From NCBI GenBank assembly GCA_039815505.1, contig JBCBZE010000082.1, positions 1 through 11,337 of the forward strand: a stretch of DNA of 11,337 nt. Reading direction: 5' to 3'. The translations under genes and the position numbers were made by a program. This DNA is from CANLWN01 sp039815505 (GTDB lineage: Bacteria > Bacteroidota > Bacteroidia > Flavobacteriales > Flavobacteriaceae). The notes under the pieces are model-generated. The model ran no database searches. It was given only the letters and a program-made list of their open reading frames with translations, and was not told the origin of the DNA. Position 1 is the first letter of the stretch, and the number at the start of each line of letters is the position of its first letter. This document shows positions 1 through 6,997 of this stretch, in pieces.

Positions 1-911
1 GACTCGGTGCGCTTTATTTTTCTCAAATACGTCAGGGCTTCATCGGAATTTTCAAAACTGGCATAGGTGACTTGGTGAAGACCATAATTGTTTACGCCTA
101 GATAAGAAGCATCGAATCCTCTTTTTATAAGTTGATTTACCTTTTTGTTGGCATTTTTCTGTATACGGAAAGCACCGGCAATAATATGGTGTCTTCCTGT
201 ATTCTTTTTTACCACATCCAATGTAAGACTGGGTAATTCCAAGGGTGCGGTATTAAAAAAAGTTGCCTCTTGGATGTTTTTAGAGACGACTACCTGTGCC
301 TCTTCCTGTGCCAATTGCTGTTTGCCTAAACTTTCATTATAAAATCGGTAGCCGGTAAGACCTGTAGAAAGTGCTAACAAAAGTATGGCGGCATATTTTA
401 GGTAAGGCCTATAGGACGTTTCCTTTCGTTGTTCCGGTGTAATAATGAACGGTATTTTTTCTTCCAATGTTACCACTTCATCCTTCAGCGACTCCCTTAT
501 CACGGGAACTGAAACGAAGGAAGACATTCCAAAAGACGCCGTTAAATAATTAGTTTGATAGGAAGGTTGAAACTGAACTTTTCCTTCCTGATTCAACCAT
601 AATTCTCCAATATTGGGAAGCACTAACCGTTCTTTTTTTAATTGTTGTTTCCATAGTTTGGCCGTGCCTGTTACGCTTTGAAGCATTTCTTCATAGCTGG
701 TGTCTTCAGCATCTGCCATATAGGCAACCAATAAACCATCATTGGAGGATAATTGCTCATTAAAAGAGATGATTTTGGACGGAGGGTAAAAGGCGTTGGT
801 CGTCTCATGGATTACCGCTGATTTCATTTGTGTCAAAAAAGCACCAAACTCGGGTACAACCACGCAGTTATACCGATAAAGCAGCTCACCTATATAATGT
901 TCCGTTCCCAT
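1..911 (-). CDS. HU-CCDC81 and SPOR domain membrane protein (3' end missing)
   Basis: The frame is open from the ATG at 911 down to base 1, giving 303 codons without a stop, so only a short C-terminal piece is missing. The N-terminal 110 or so residues (MGTEHYIGELLYRYNCVVVP onward, then a second unit near 65-110) resemble the paired CCDC81-type HU domains of Bacteroidota. A single hydrophobic segment lies at about 170-189 (YLKYAAILLLALSTGLTGY). After a linker, residues about 238-303 look like a SPOR domain (HHIIAGAFRIQKNANKK, then GLHQVTYASFENSDEALTYL). SPOR domains bind denuded peptidoglycan at division sites; HU folds usually bind DNA. Topology would put HU in the cytoplasm and SPOR in the periplasm, so a link between nucleoid and septal wall is an inference. 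It is divergent from dprA. The domain calls are from remembered family sequence, not a search. Confidence 0.85.
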   Translation of the reverse strand, partial: MGTEHYIGELLYRYNCVVVPEFGAFLTQMKSAVIHETTNAFYPPSKIISFNEQLSSNDGLLVAYMADAEDTSYEEMLQSVTGTAKLWKQQLKKERLVLPNIGELWLNQEGKVQFQPSYQTNYLTASFGMSSFVSVPVIRESLKDEVVTLEEKIPFIITPEQRKETSYRPYLKYAAILLLALSTGLTGYRFYNESLGKQQLAQEEAQVVVSKNIQEATFFNTAPLELPSLTLDVVKKNTGRHHIIAGAFRIQKNANKKVNQLIKRGFDASYLGVNNYGLHQVTYASFENSDEALTYLRKIKRTE

Positions 912-1019
912 AAGGACAAATATTATAAAAATTACAAAGGTTCAAAACCCTTCACATAACTTTTTATTAACATTATATTTTATGTATTTTGTGGATAACT
1001 AAGATAAAAACACACATAA

Positions 1020-2123
1020 ATGACTAAGGATGAACTGGTTGCAATCCTAAGATTACAAAGCATTCCAAATATTGGTGATGTTTCCGCCAAGAAATTGATT
1101 TCCCATTGCGGTAGTCCAAATGCAGTTTTTGAGGATAAAATGCAACACCTCCTTCGTATCGATGGAATAGGAAAACTTACTGTACAACACTTATATAATG
1201 GGTTACATTTAGAGGCGGCAGAGGAAGAATATGAATTTATTCAAAAACATGATATTGCCTTTTCTTATTTCATGGACAACGACTACCCCAACTATCTTAA
1301 GCATTGTGCAGATGGTCCATTGTTAATTTTTAAACGTGGAAAAATAAACTTGGAAGGCAGAAAAATAATCAGTGTGGTCGGTACACGGAACATAACCAAT
1401 TATGGTATGGCCTTTTGTGAGGAATTTATTGCTGATTTGGCCCCATTAAATCCTGTTATCGTTAGTGGATTCGCATATGGAGTAGATATTTGTATACAAA
1501 AAGCAGCTATAAAACATGGCCTACAGACCATTGGTTGTTTGGCCCATGGATTAAACCAAATATATCCTAAACCCCACTCCAAATATATGTCCGAAGTGGA
1601 AAAAAATGGTGGTTTTTTTACAGAGTTTTGGAGTACGAGCCATCCGGAACGAGAAAATTTTTTAAAGCGTAACCGTATTATTGCCGGTATGAGCGAAGCT
1701 ACCATCGTAGTGGAGTCGGCTGAAAAAGGAGGGAGTCTTGTAACTGCAGATATTGCCCATAGTTATAATAGGGATGTTTTTGCCGTTCCCGGACGTGCAA
1801 AGGATAAATACAGTGTAGGTTGCAATAACCTCATAAAACAGCAAAAAGCCCATATGTTAACTTCGGCCGGGGATTTAATTTATCTAATGGATTGGGAAAT
1901 ACAGGAAAAGAAGGTACAACCGCTTCAAAAAGAGCTGTTCCTTGATTTGAACACCAACGAACAAGTTATTTATTCTTATTTACAAAAAGAGGGAAAACAA
2001 CTTTTGGACAGTATTGCCTTGGATTGTCGATTACCTGTTTTTAAGGTTTCCTCCACCCTATTGAATATGGAAATAAAAGGTATCATACGACCATTACCTG
2101 GAAAGTTATTCGAAGCTATTTAG
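1020..2123 (+). CDS. dprA: DNA-processing protein DprA (Smf)
   Basis: This 367-residue protein matches DprA, the cytoplasmic mediator that loads RecA onto incoming single-stranded DNA during natural transformation. An N-terminal helix-hairpin-helix/SAM-like region spans about 1-75 (SIPNIGDVSAKKLI, RIDGIGKLT). The Rossmann-like core runs about 80-290 with family motifs: VVGTRNITNYG at 119-129, SGFAYGVD at 149-156, LAHGLNQIYP at 174-183, and the block at about 219-258 containing IIAGMSEA, EKGGSLVTA and DVFAVPG. A winged-helix-like C-terminal domain follows from about 305. Length is normal for the family and nothing is broken. The ATG at 1020 has no Shine-Dalgarno sequence, which is usual in this phylum. 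The gene diverges from the HU/SPOR gene and converges on trpS; recA lies 5 kb away on the other strand. No convincing terminator follows the TAG. Confidence 0.96.
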   Translation: MTKDELVAILRLQSIPNIGDVSAKKLISHCGSPNAVFEDKMQHLLRIDGIGKLTVQHLYNGLHLEAAEEEYEFIQKHDIAFSYFMDNDYPNYLKHCADGPLLIFKRGKINLEGRKIISVVGTRNITNYGMAFCEEFIADLAPLNPVIVSGFAYGVDICIQKAAIKHGLQTIGCLAHGLNQIYPKPHSKYMSEVEKNGGFFTEFWSTSHPERENFLKRNRIIAGMSEATIVVESAEKGGSLVTADIAHSYNRDVFAVPGRAKDKYSVGCNNLIKQQKAHMLTSAGDLIYLMDWEIQEKKVQPLQKELFLDLNTNEQVIYSYLQKEGKQLLDSIALDCRLPVFKVSSTLLNMEIKGIIRPLPGKLFEAI

Positions 2124-2307
2124 GTTTAGCATTCATATGGAGAAAACTTTTTAAAAGACCAATTGGTTTGTTAAAGCGGATAAAAACCCTTTCAAACCAT
2201 TCATTAAAGCGTTTTATCGATGAAATATCCTTGCAAACCAGGGATGATTTGGAATGCGTTACTTTAATTAAGATGCAAAACCAACTGTTTAGTCTTTTAG
2301 AGCTTTT

Positions 2308-3276
2308 CTAGTACCCTATCTTATTTCTAACTCTTTCCAGGACAATACTGGCTACTTTTTTAGCCTTTTCGGCACCTACATCCAAGACTTCGTCCACTTC
2401 TTTCGGATGATTCATGTAATAATGGAACTTTTCTCTAGCTTCGCCAAATTTTTCCAGTATAAGCTCAAACAATGCCTGTTTTGCATGCCCATATCCGTAG
2501 TTGCCGTTTACATAATTGGATCGCATTTCAGTTATTTGCATATCCGAAGCCAATATTTTATACAGCGCAAATACATTATCGGTATCAGGGTTTTTGGATT
2601 GTTCAACCGGCGTGCTATCTGTCTTTATGCCCATAATCTGTTTTCGAAGCTTCTTGTCTGGAAGGAAAATGTCGATTATATTCCCTTTACTTTTGCTCAT
2701 TTTTCCACCATCCGTTCCAGGAACATACATTGTATCCTCTTGCACTTTGGCGTTGGGAAGTACAAAGGTTTCCCCTAATTTGGCATGAAATCTGGACGCT
2801 ACATCCCTGGTCATCTCCAAATGTTGAAGTTGATCTTTACCGACCGGGACAATATCTGCATCGTATAATAAGATATCTGCGGCCATTAACATAGGGTACA
2901 AAAACAAACCCGCGTTAACATCTTCCAATCGGTCAGCCTTATCCTTAAAGGAATGAGCCAAAGTAAGCCGCTGATAGGGAAAAAAACAACTAAGATACCA
3001 TGAGAGTTCTGTTACTTGGGGAACATTACTTTGCCTGTAAAAAACGGTTTTGTCTATATCCAGTCCAAAGGCAAGCCATGCGGCTGCGGTAGCATAGGTG
3101 TTGTTTCTAAGCTCATCCCCATCCTTGATCTGAGTTAGCGAATGCATATCCGCAATGAAAAGGAATGATTCATTACTTGGATCATCCGCCATTTTAATAG
3201 CGGGCATAATCGCCCCCAATATGTTACCAAGGTGGGGAGTTCCCGTGCTTTGTATTCCTGTTAAGATTCTTGCCAT
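2308..3276 (-). CDS. trpS: Tryptophan--tRNA ligase
   Basis: This class I aminoacyl-tRNA synthetase activates tryptophan with ATP and charges tRNA-Trp in the cytoplasm. The protein is 322 residues, near the usual bacterial length of about 320-340. The HIGH-type signature appears as TPHLGN at 13-18, preceded by the family start RILTGIQSTG. The tryptophan-binding and dimer region contains GKDQLQHLEMTRD at 146-158, and the KMSKS loop is intact at 192-196 (GGKMSKSKGN). The start at 3276 puts TGIQSTG at the expected distance from the N-terminus. The gene stands alone: it converges on dprA across a 184-base gap and diverges from plsC. A perfect -7 element (TACCTTTG) lies about 22 bases before the ATG. 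I see no T-box or leader peptide upstream. Confidence 0.97.
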   Translation of the reverse strand: MARILTGIQSTGTPHLGNILGAIMPAIKMADDPSNESFLFIADMHSLTQIKDGDELRNNTYATAAAWLAFGLDIDKTVFYRQSNVPQVTELSWYLSCFFPYQRLTLAHSFKDKADRLEDVNAGLFLYPMLMAADILLYDADIVPVGKDQLQHLEMTRDVASRFHAKLGETFVLPNAKVQEDTMYVPGTDGGKMSKSKGNIIDIFLPDKKLRKQIMGIKTDSTPVEQSKNPDTDNVFALYKILASDMQITEMRSNYVNGNYGYGHAKQALFELILEKFGEAREKFHYYMNHPKEVDEVLDVGAEKAKKVASIVLERVRNKIGY

Positions 3277-3297
3277 TTATGAAAATTGAAACATTGA

Positions 3298-3305
3298 CAA
3301 AGGTA
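3298..3305 (-). promoter_or_regulatory. trpS: Candidate -7 element for trpS
   Basis: Read on the minus strand the bases are TACCTTTG, an exact match to the Bacteroidota -7 consensus TAnnTTTG. The 5' untranslated region would be about 15 bases. No TTG was found 17-23 bases upstream, so the call rests on the -7 element alone. Confidence 0.35.
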
Positions 3306-3439
3306 AAAGAATTCATAAAAAATATGGTATACGGGTAGAAGTAAAAAAAAATCATAAAATACCTAAAGGTATAATCCAAAGTTCGATTTTAAAAAGGAAC
3401 TTGCTTGCCTCTAAATAAAAAATAACAGGGAGAAATTAG

Positions 3440-3447
3440 TATTTTTG
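3440..3447 (+). promoter_or_regulatory. plsC: Candidate -7 element for plsC
   Basis: TATTTTTG matches TAnnTTTG exactly and ends 5 bases before the plsC ATG at 3453. If used, transcription would start at or next to the ATG and the mRNA would be leaderless. No -33 TTG lies at the usual spacing. The DNA here is AT-rich, so a chance match is possible. Confidence 0.3.
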
Positions 3448-3452
3448 ATTTC

Positions 3453-4229
3453 ATGCTTTCCCTCCTTAAGAACATAGGCCATATTGGTTACCGAATTTGG
3501 TTCTATATTTTGGTCACCCTCCCTATTGTATTGTTCTTTCCTATTTTACTGATATCCACCTTAAATGAAAAATGGTATCCCCATTTTTTTTGGTTGGCAC
3601 GTAATCTATGGGCTAAACCTATTTTATATGGAATGGGGTGTTTTCCCAAAATTGTCTGGGAAGAAAGGATGCAGCGGAAAAAAAGCTATATGCTGGTGGC
3701 AAACCATACGAGCATGTTGGATATTATGTTGATGCTATGGGTAAGTACCAATCCATTTGTCTTCGTAGGAAAGAAAGAATTGGTGAAAATCCCCATTTTT
3801 GGATTCTTTTACAAGCGAGTCTGCATAATGGTAGACCGCGAAGATAGTAGAAGCAGAACAGGAGTTTATATGAGGGCGCAACGAAGGTTAAAGCAAGGAT
3901 TGAGTATTTGTATATTTCCCGAGGGCGGTGTTCCTGATGAACATATTTTATTGGATGAATTTAAGGATGGGGCCTTTAAAATGACCATTGCCCATAAAAT
4001 ACCGGTTGTTCCCATTACGTTCTTGGACAATAAAAAACGATTTTCCTTTACTTTTTTAAGTGGAGGTCCAGGAATGATTAGGGTTAAGGTACATTCTTTT
4101 TTTAAGACCAACGAACTAGTGGAGAGTCAAAAATCCAAGCTACGGGAAGAAGTCAGGGCGGTTATTTTAGGAGAGCTTAAAATGGATATGAAGCAACAAA
4201 AAACGCCCCACATTGCTGCGGGGCGTTAA
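3453..4229 (+). CDS. plsC: 1-acyl-sn-glycerol-3-phosphate acyltransferase (PlsC/LPLAT family)
   Basis: This 258-residue membrane-associated enzyme most likely acylates lysophosphatidic acid to phosphatidic acid in phospholipid synthesis. The N-terminus has a hydrophobic stretch at about 15-36. The catalytic HX4D motif is NHTSMLD (His85, Asp90). Later LPLAT blocks follow: a KKELVKIPIFG region at 107-117, FPEGG at 155-159 (the FPEGTRS-type motif), KDGAFKM at 171-177 and IPVVPI at 183-188. It is a single gene between the divergent trpS and the convergent anti-sigma gene. An oddity is its 3' end: the last nine codons (KTPHIAAGR) and the stop lie in the hairpin of the terminator that serves the opposite strand, so this tail may have little role. 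Substrate is inferred from the family; a lyso-ornithine or other lysolipid acyltransferase cannot be excluded. Confidence 0.9.
   Translation: MLSLLKNIGHIGYRIWFYILVTLPIVLFFPILLISTLNEKWYPHFFWLARNLWAKPILYGMGCFPKIVWEERMQRKKSYMLVANHTSMLDIMLMLWVSTNPFVFVGKKELVKIPIFGFFYKRVCIMVDREDSRSRTGVYMRAQRRLKQGLSICIFPEGGVPDEHILLDEFKDGAFKMTIAHKIPVVPITFLDNKKRFSFTFLSGGPGMIRVKVHSFFKTNELVESQKSKLREEVRAVILGELKMDMKQQKTPHIAAGR
4198..4227 (-). terminator. Intrinsic terminator of the sigma/anti-sigma operon, inside plsC
   Basis: On the minus strand AACGCCCC (4227-4220) pairs over 8 bp with GGGGCGTT (4209-4202) across a 10-base loop, and the 3' arm runs straight into a T tract (GGGGCGTTTTTTG). This is a textbook rho-independent terminator for transcripts coming from 4299. 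It overlaps the final codons and stop of plsC. On the plus strand no T tract follows, so it should work in one direction only. Confidence 0.85.
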
Positions 4230-4233
4230 AGGC

Positions 4234-4254
4234 GTTATTGCATGGGGCAATAAC
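4234..4254. repeat. Second hairpin next to the terminator
   Basis: GTTATTGC (4234-4241) and GCAATAAC (4247-4254) form a perfect 8-bp inverted repeat with a 5-base loop. It is 6 bases from the terminator hairpin. No T tract follows in either direction, so it is more likely a stabilising or pausing structure at the end of the anti-sigma transcript, or an end structure for plsC mRNA, than a terminator itself. Confidence 0.5.
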
Positions 4255-4298
4255 TAACCTAACCAACTTCTTCACTGCCAAATGGCTTCAATAGAGAT

Positions 4299-5822
4299 TT
4301 AAAACTTATAATTTATACCACTATATATACCTACCGAGAAAGGATTAAAATTACCTGCGGTCTCGGAAAAGGTGTTTAATTGGTATTTAAATACGGGCTC
4401 TACACTTAGCTGTACTTTTGGATTAAATTTATAATTTACGCCGAAACCAATGTTTGTGCTAAAATTTACACTATTGATATTATTGGCTTCACCTACTTCC
4501 GTAGTAAGCCCATTGGATACAAGGGTAATGGAATTATCAACCAAGAACAATGAACTTAAACCCCCTACAAGGTTAACCCCGATCTTTTTATCAATAAGCG
4601 CGTAATTAAGTTCAATAGGTACTTCTAGATACCCAAATTCCTGCACCATCCTTCCTTCAAGGGCGGTAGGTGTAGTTGCATTAAACTCAAAGATGGCATC
4701 TTGTGCTTCTGGAACGCCACCGTCTACTTTGCTTTGTACAACTAAATTTCTGGATGTACTGGAATAATCTATATTATCTATTAGGTCGTTTGTGGAACCG
4801 TCCAACGAAGAGGAAAAAGCAATATCATTGGTGTCATAGCCATAATCCACCTTATGGATACCTGTGCGAACACTAAGCTTTTTACTCACCTCGTAAGAAA
4901 CAGAAAGTCCATAACTAAGATTAACGGTACCCGACTTGGAATTTGAAGCAAAATTGGAATGTATAGGCGAACCTTCTCCAAATGAATCAAAAAATACAGG
5001 CGCAACATTAGGCCCAATAGACCATTTGCCTTGGGTATTTTCTACGATTAACATTTCTTCTTCTTCTTCCTGTTTTGCAATTTCATCGAAAATTGATTTT
5101 TTAGTGCTTATTGTATCCATTTTCTTTTGGTTATCGACCTTAGCAATTCCTTCCTTCTTACCTGTCCCTTCTTCAAGAATACCCTTATTTTTGAAGCGTT
5201 TGTCCCGTTGGGACATATCACCTTTTTCTTTTGAATTACCCACAACAGTTTCCAAACCATCTTTGTTGCCATTAATCAAAGCATCGTTCTTTTTTGTCTC
5301 TGGAATGTCTGTAGTGGATTTATCGTTGCTGTTGATCGACTGTGCAATAATTTGATTTCCAGGTTTTTGATTTAAGATTTTATTTTCGTGTTTTTCCTTT
5401 CGGGAATCTGCCACTTGGTTTTTTTCAGGAATCGTTTGGCCCAAAGAGGGTTCTTCGGTTTTAGCATCAGGTTCATTAATCTTCTTTGGAGATATTGCTA
5501 TCTTCTCCGTATTTTCATCGGTTACTTCAAAATCTTCATTGATTTGATTGTTACTTTTTTTCCCTTTTGGGGTTTCCATATTTTCGATATCAGTGATGGT
5601 ATTTTCATTTGATTCATTAAATGCAAATGGATTTATAACGTAAAATACTATGGTCAACAAAGCGGCCACACCACCAAGTTTCCACCAGATGGGGATAACC
5701 TTGCGGGATTTTTTCCTCTGATCTAAAGAAGTCTCAATGGCTTTCCAGACTTTTTCATCCGGAACCTCATCGAAGCCTTTTAACTTCTCATGAAACAAAT
5801 CATCTATTTTCTTCTTACTCAT
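4299..5822 (-). CDS. Dma-like anti-sigma factor spanning both membranes (outer-membrane beta-barrel protein)
   Basis: The 507-residue protein has three parts. Residues 1-42 are charged and helical-looking (DDLFHEKLKGF, PDEKVWKAIETSL), like the cytoplasmic anti-sigma stub of Bacteroidota. Residues about 43-66 form one membrane helix (IPIWWKLGGVAALLTIVFYV). Residues about 67-262 are a low-complexity linker rich in Asn, Lys, Glu, Asp and Thr, with an EEEEE run at 252-256. Residues about 263-507 resemble a PorT/OmpA-type barrel: alternating strands such as NLSYGLSVSYEV and GYLEVPIELNYAL, ending in NYKF with a terminal Phe, as outer-membrane barrels do. It starts 51 bases after the ECF sigma gene. 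This matches the dual membrane-spanning anti-sigma (Dma) plan described in Bacteroides thetaiotaomicron, where it affects vesiculation. The pairing with its sigma factor is inferred from adjacency. Annotation pipelines would probably call it only an outer-membrane beta-barrel protein. Confidence 0.8.
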   Translation of the reverse strand: MSKKKIDDLFHEKLKGFDEVPDEKVWKAIETSLDQRKKSRKVIPIWWKLGGVAALLTIVFYVINPFAFNESNENTITDIENMETPKGKKSNNQINEDFEVTDENTEKIAISPKKINEPDAKTEEPSLGQTIPEKNQVADSRKEKHENKILNQKPGNQIIAQSINSNDKSTTDIPETKKNDALINGNKDGLETVVGNSKEKGDMSQRDKRFKNKGILEEGTGKKEGIAKVDNQKKMDTISTKKSIFDEIAKQEEEEEMLIVENTQGKWSIGPNVAPVFFDSFGEGSPIHSNFASNSKSGTVNLSYGLSVSYEVSKKLSVRTGIHKVDYGYDTNDIAFSSSLDGSTNDLIDNIDYSSTSRNLVVQSKVDGGVPEAQDAIFEFNATTPTALEGRMVQEFGYLEVPIELNYALIDKKIGVNLVGGLSSLFLVDNSITLVSNGLTTEVGEANNINSVNFSTNIGFGVNYKFNPKVQLSVEPVFKYQLNTFSETAGNFNPFSVGIYSGINYKF

Positions 5823-5842
5823 TATGCAATGAATTATGCAAT
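5821..5842 (-). repeat. 10-base direct repeat at the anti-sigma start codon
   Basis: On the minus strand ATTGCATAAT occurs twice (5842-5833 and 5830-5821), separated by two bases. The second copy runs into the ATG at 5822. It fills part of the 51-base gap after the sigma gene. It may influence translation of the anti-sigma gene or may be chance in AT-rich DNA. Confidence 0.5.
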
Positions 5843-5873
5843 TATATTTTCTTTTTCTTGAATCTTTTTTTAA

Positions 5874-6443
5874 TCATGTAACCCATCCCTTAAGAAAGAT
5901 GAGCATACCAACAATTATCCTAGTCCTATCGGTTTCTATTTTTTCTTTTAATATCATCCTTGCTCTTGCCAAATTGGATTTTGACGTCCCAGAGGATGTT
6001 CCCAAAAGAGCGGCAATCTCTTTGTGGGAGTGACCGTCCAAAACATATAGATTAAAGGTTAATCTATATTTATTTGGCAATTCCTGTATGTATTTAAGGA
6101 GCGTGGATAATCCAATATCCGTATATGATGTATCCACATCTATTTCCTCGGGTATATTTTCGGAAACAACGTTTAAATACTCTTCCTTTCTATACTTTTG
6201 TAGCACAGTATTGATAGTTACTCTTTTTATCCAACCTTCAAAAGAGCCTTTAAATTTGTATTGTCCAATTTTTTCATAGATGGTCATAAAGCTATCATGC
6301 AGATTATCTTCCGCTTCGGTTTTATTACGCGAGTATTTAAGGCATATACCAAACAGTATACTGGAATACTTCCTGTATAATTGTTCCTGTGCGCCTCTAT
6401 CGCCTTTTTGGCAATTGCTTATGAGTTTGTCATCCAGACTCAA
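5874..6443 (-). CDS. ECF-type RNA polymerase sigma factor (sigma-70 family), TTG start
   Basis: This 189-residue protein has the two domains of an ECF sigma factor. Region 2 spans about 20-86 (YRKYSSILFGICLKY, EAEDNLHDSFMTIYEKI, GSFEGWIKRVTINTVLQ) and region 4 about 113-167 (LPNKYRLTFNLYVLDGHSHKEIAALLG, with the helix-turn-helix ending near KSNLARARMILK). It would direct RNA polymerase to a small envelope-related regulon. The reading frame has an in-frame TAA at 6458-6456 and no ATG before residue 53, which is inside region 2, so translation must begin at the TTG at 6443 (or an even rarer codon just upstream). The resulting MSLDDKL start looks native to the family. The last 18 residues are hydrophobic (IIVGMLIFLKGWV), which is unusual. 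The lipoprotein ends 31 bases upstream and the Dma-like gene starts 51 bases downstream, so all three are probably one operon. Confidence 0.93.
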   Translation of the reverse strand: MSLDDKLISNCQKGDRGAQEQLYRKYSSILFGICLKYSRNKTEAEDNLHDSFMTIYEKIGQYKFKGSFEGWIKRVTINTVLQKYRKEEYLNVVSENIPEEIDVDTSYTDIGLSTLLKYIQELPNKYRLTFNLYVLDGHSHKEIAALLGTSSGTSKSNLARARMILKEKIETDRTRIIVGMLIFLKGWVT

Positions 6444-6474
6444 AATATTTGTTGGTTAGATTATTAAGGTTTAA

Positions 6475-6903
6475 TTAATTGGTCGGTATATTGTTTACAG
6501 GTACTTCTATTTCCAAAAACTGCGAATTTCCATCAGCGTCCTCTCCTGTCCAGAAACGGAATACGTAGGTTTCGGAAAACAGGGCAACAAATTGAAAAGA
6601 TGCATCTACTTCCGTGATGGACTGCTCGCATACCTGATCGGTTCGCGAGGAACCAATGGCTACCACGTTACGTACGGTAGCAGCTGGGTTGCCAATATCA
6701 AAACCTTCGAAAGCGGTACAACCGTTGGGTCTTAAATAGGTTACCCGTATTTCATGGGTCTGATTAATATCAAAAGCTTCTGGAAGTTCTGCGCTTACTA
6801 TCTGTAAGGATACAAAATTAAAGTTAGGTCCATCATCAATACTACAAGAGTTTAGAGATAGGATTACCAATAAAATGAATAGAAAGGAACATACCTTCTT
6901 CAT
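6475..6903 (-). CDS. Small secreted lipoprotein before the ECF sigma gene
   Basis: I do not recognise a named family. From the ATG at 6903 the protein has 142 residues: a signal peptide beginning MKKVCSFLFILLVILSL, a lipobox ending in NSC, and a mature part of about 120 residues starting CSIDDGP. The acidic residues just after the lipidated Cys resemble lipoprotein surface-export signals known in Flavobacteriia, so surface exposure is possible. Two other Cys (in PNGCTAF and DQVCEQS) could form a disulfide. The alternating hydrophobic pattern suggests a beta-sandwich. An ATG two codons earlier (6909) is also possible; AAGG lies 7 bases before the 6903 ATG, which favours that one. It is 31 bases ahead of the sigma gene, so it may be a ligand, sensor or target of the sigma/anti-sigma pair. 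Confidence 0.8.
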   Translation of the reverse strand: MKKVCSFLFILLVILSLNSCSIDDGPNFNFVSLQIVSAELPEAFDINQTHEIRVTYLRPNGCTAFEGFDIGNPAATVRNVVAIGSSRTDQVCEQSITEVDASFQFVALFSETYVFRFWTGEDADGNSQFLEIEVPVNNIPTN

Positions 6904-6935
6904 AATCATCCTTAGTTTACAGTAAAGATGTTATG

Positions 6936-6967
6936 TAAAGGTAAAGGTTGCGTAGATAGGGTCAAAA
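6936..6967 (-). promoter_or_regulatory. Candidate promoter of the lipoprotein-sigma-anti-sigma operon
   Basis: On the minus strand TTTTG (6967-6963) is followed after exactly 19 bases by TACCTTTA (6943-6936), matching the Bacteroidota TTG/TAnnTTTG pattern in all but the last base. Transcription would start near 6930, leaving a leader of 20-25 bases before the lipoprotein ATG. It lies in the 94-base gap after recA, so the operon need not depend on recA readthrough. No clear terminator separates the two. Confidence 0.45.
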
Positions 6968-6997
6968 TCCCATTTATAATAGGACAAACAACAAAAA

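Noticed and set aside
2171..2220. Repeated TTAAAGCG and a GATAAAA/TTTTATC inverted pair between dprA and trpS
   Set aside because: The repeats are short, the loop would be about 27 bases, and no T tract follows, so neither a terminator nor a mobile-element end is supported.
2407..2778. Plus-strand open frame of 123 codons
   Set aside because: It is antisense to the well-supported trpS gene and shows no recognisable domain.
4936..5355. Plus-strand open frame of 139 codons
   Set aside because: It lies antisense within the linker region of the Dma-like gene; its Ser/Phe/Leu-rich content is what the complement of Asn/Lys/Glu/Asp-rich codons gives.
6955..6980. Possible recA terminator (short GGG/CCC pairing after the recA stop)
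   Set aside because: The stem is only a few pairs, has no good T tract on the minus strand, and overlaps the -33 element of a better-supported promoter.
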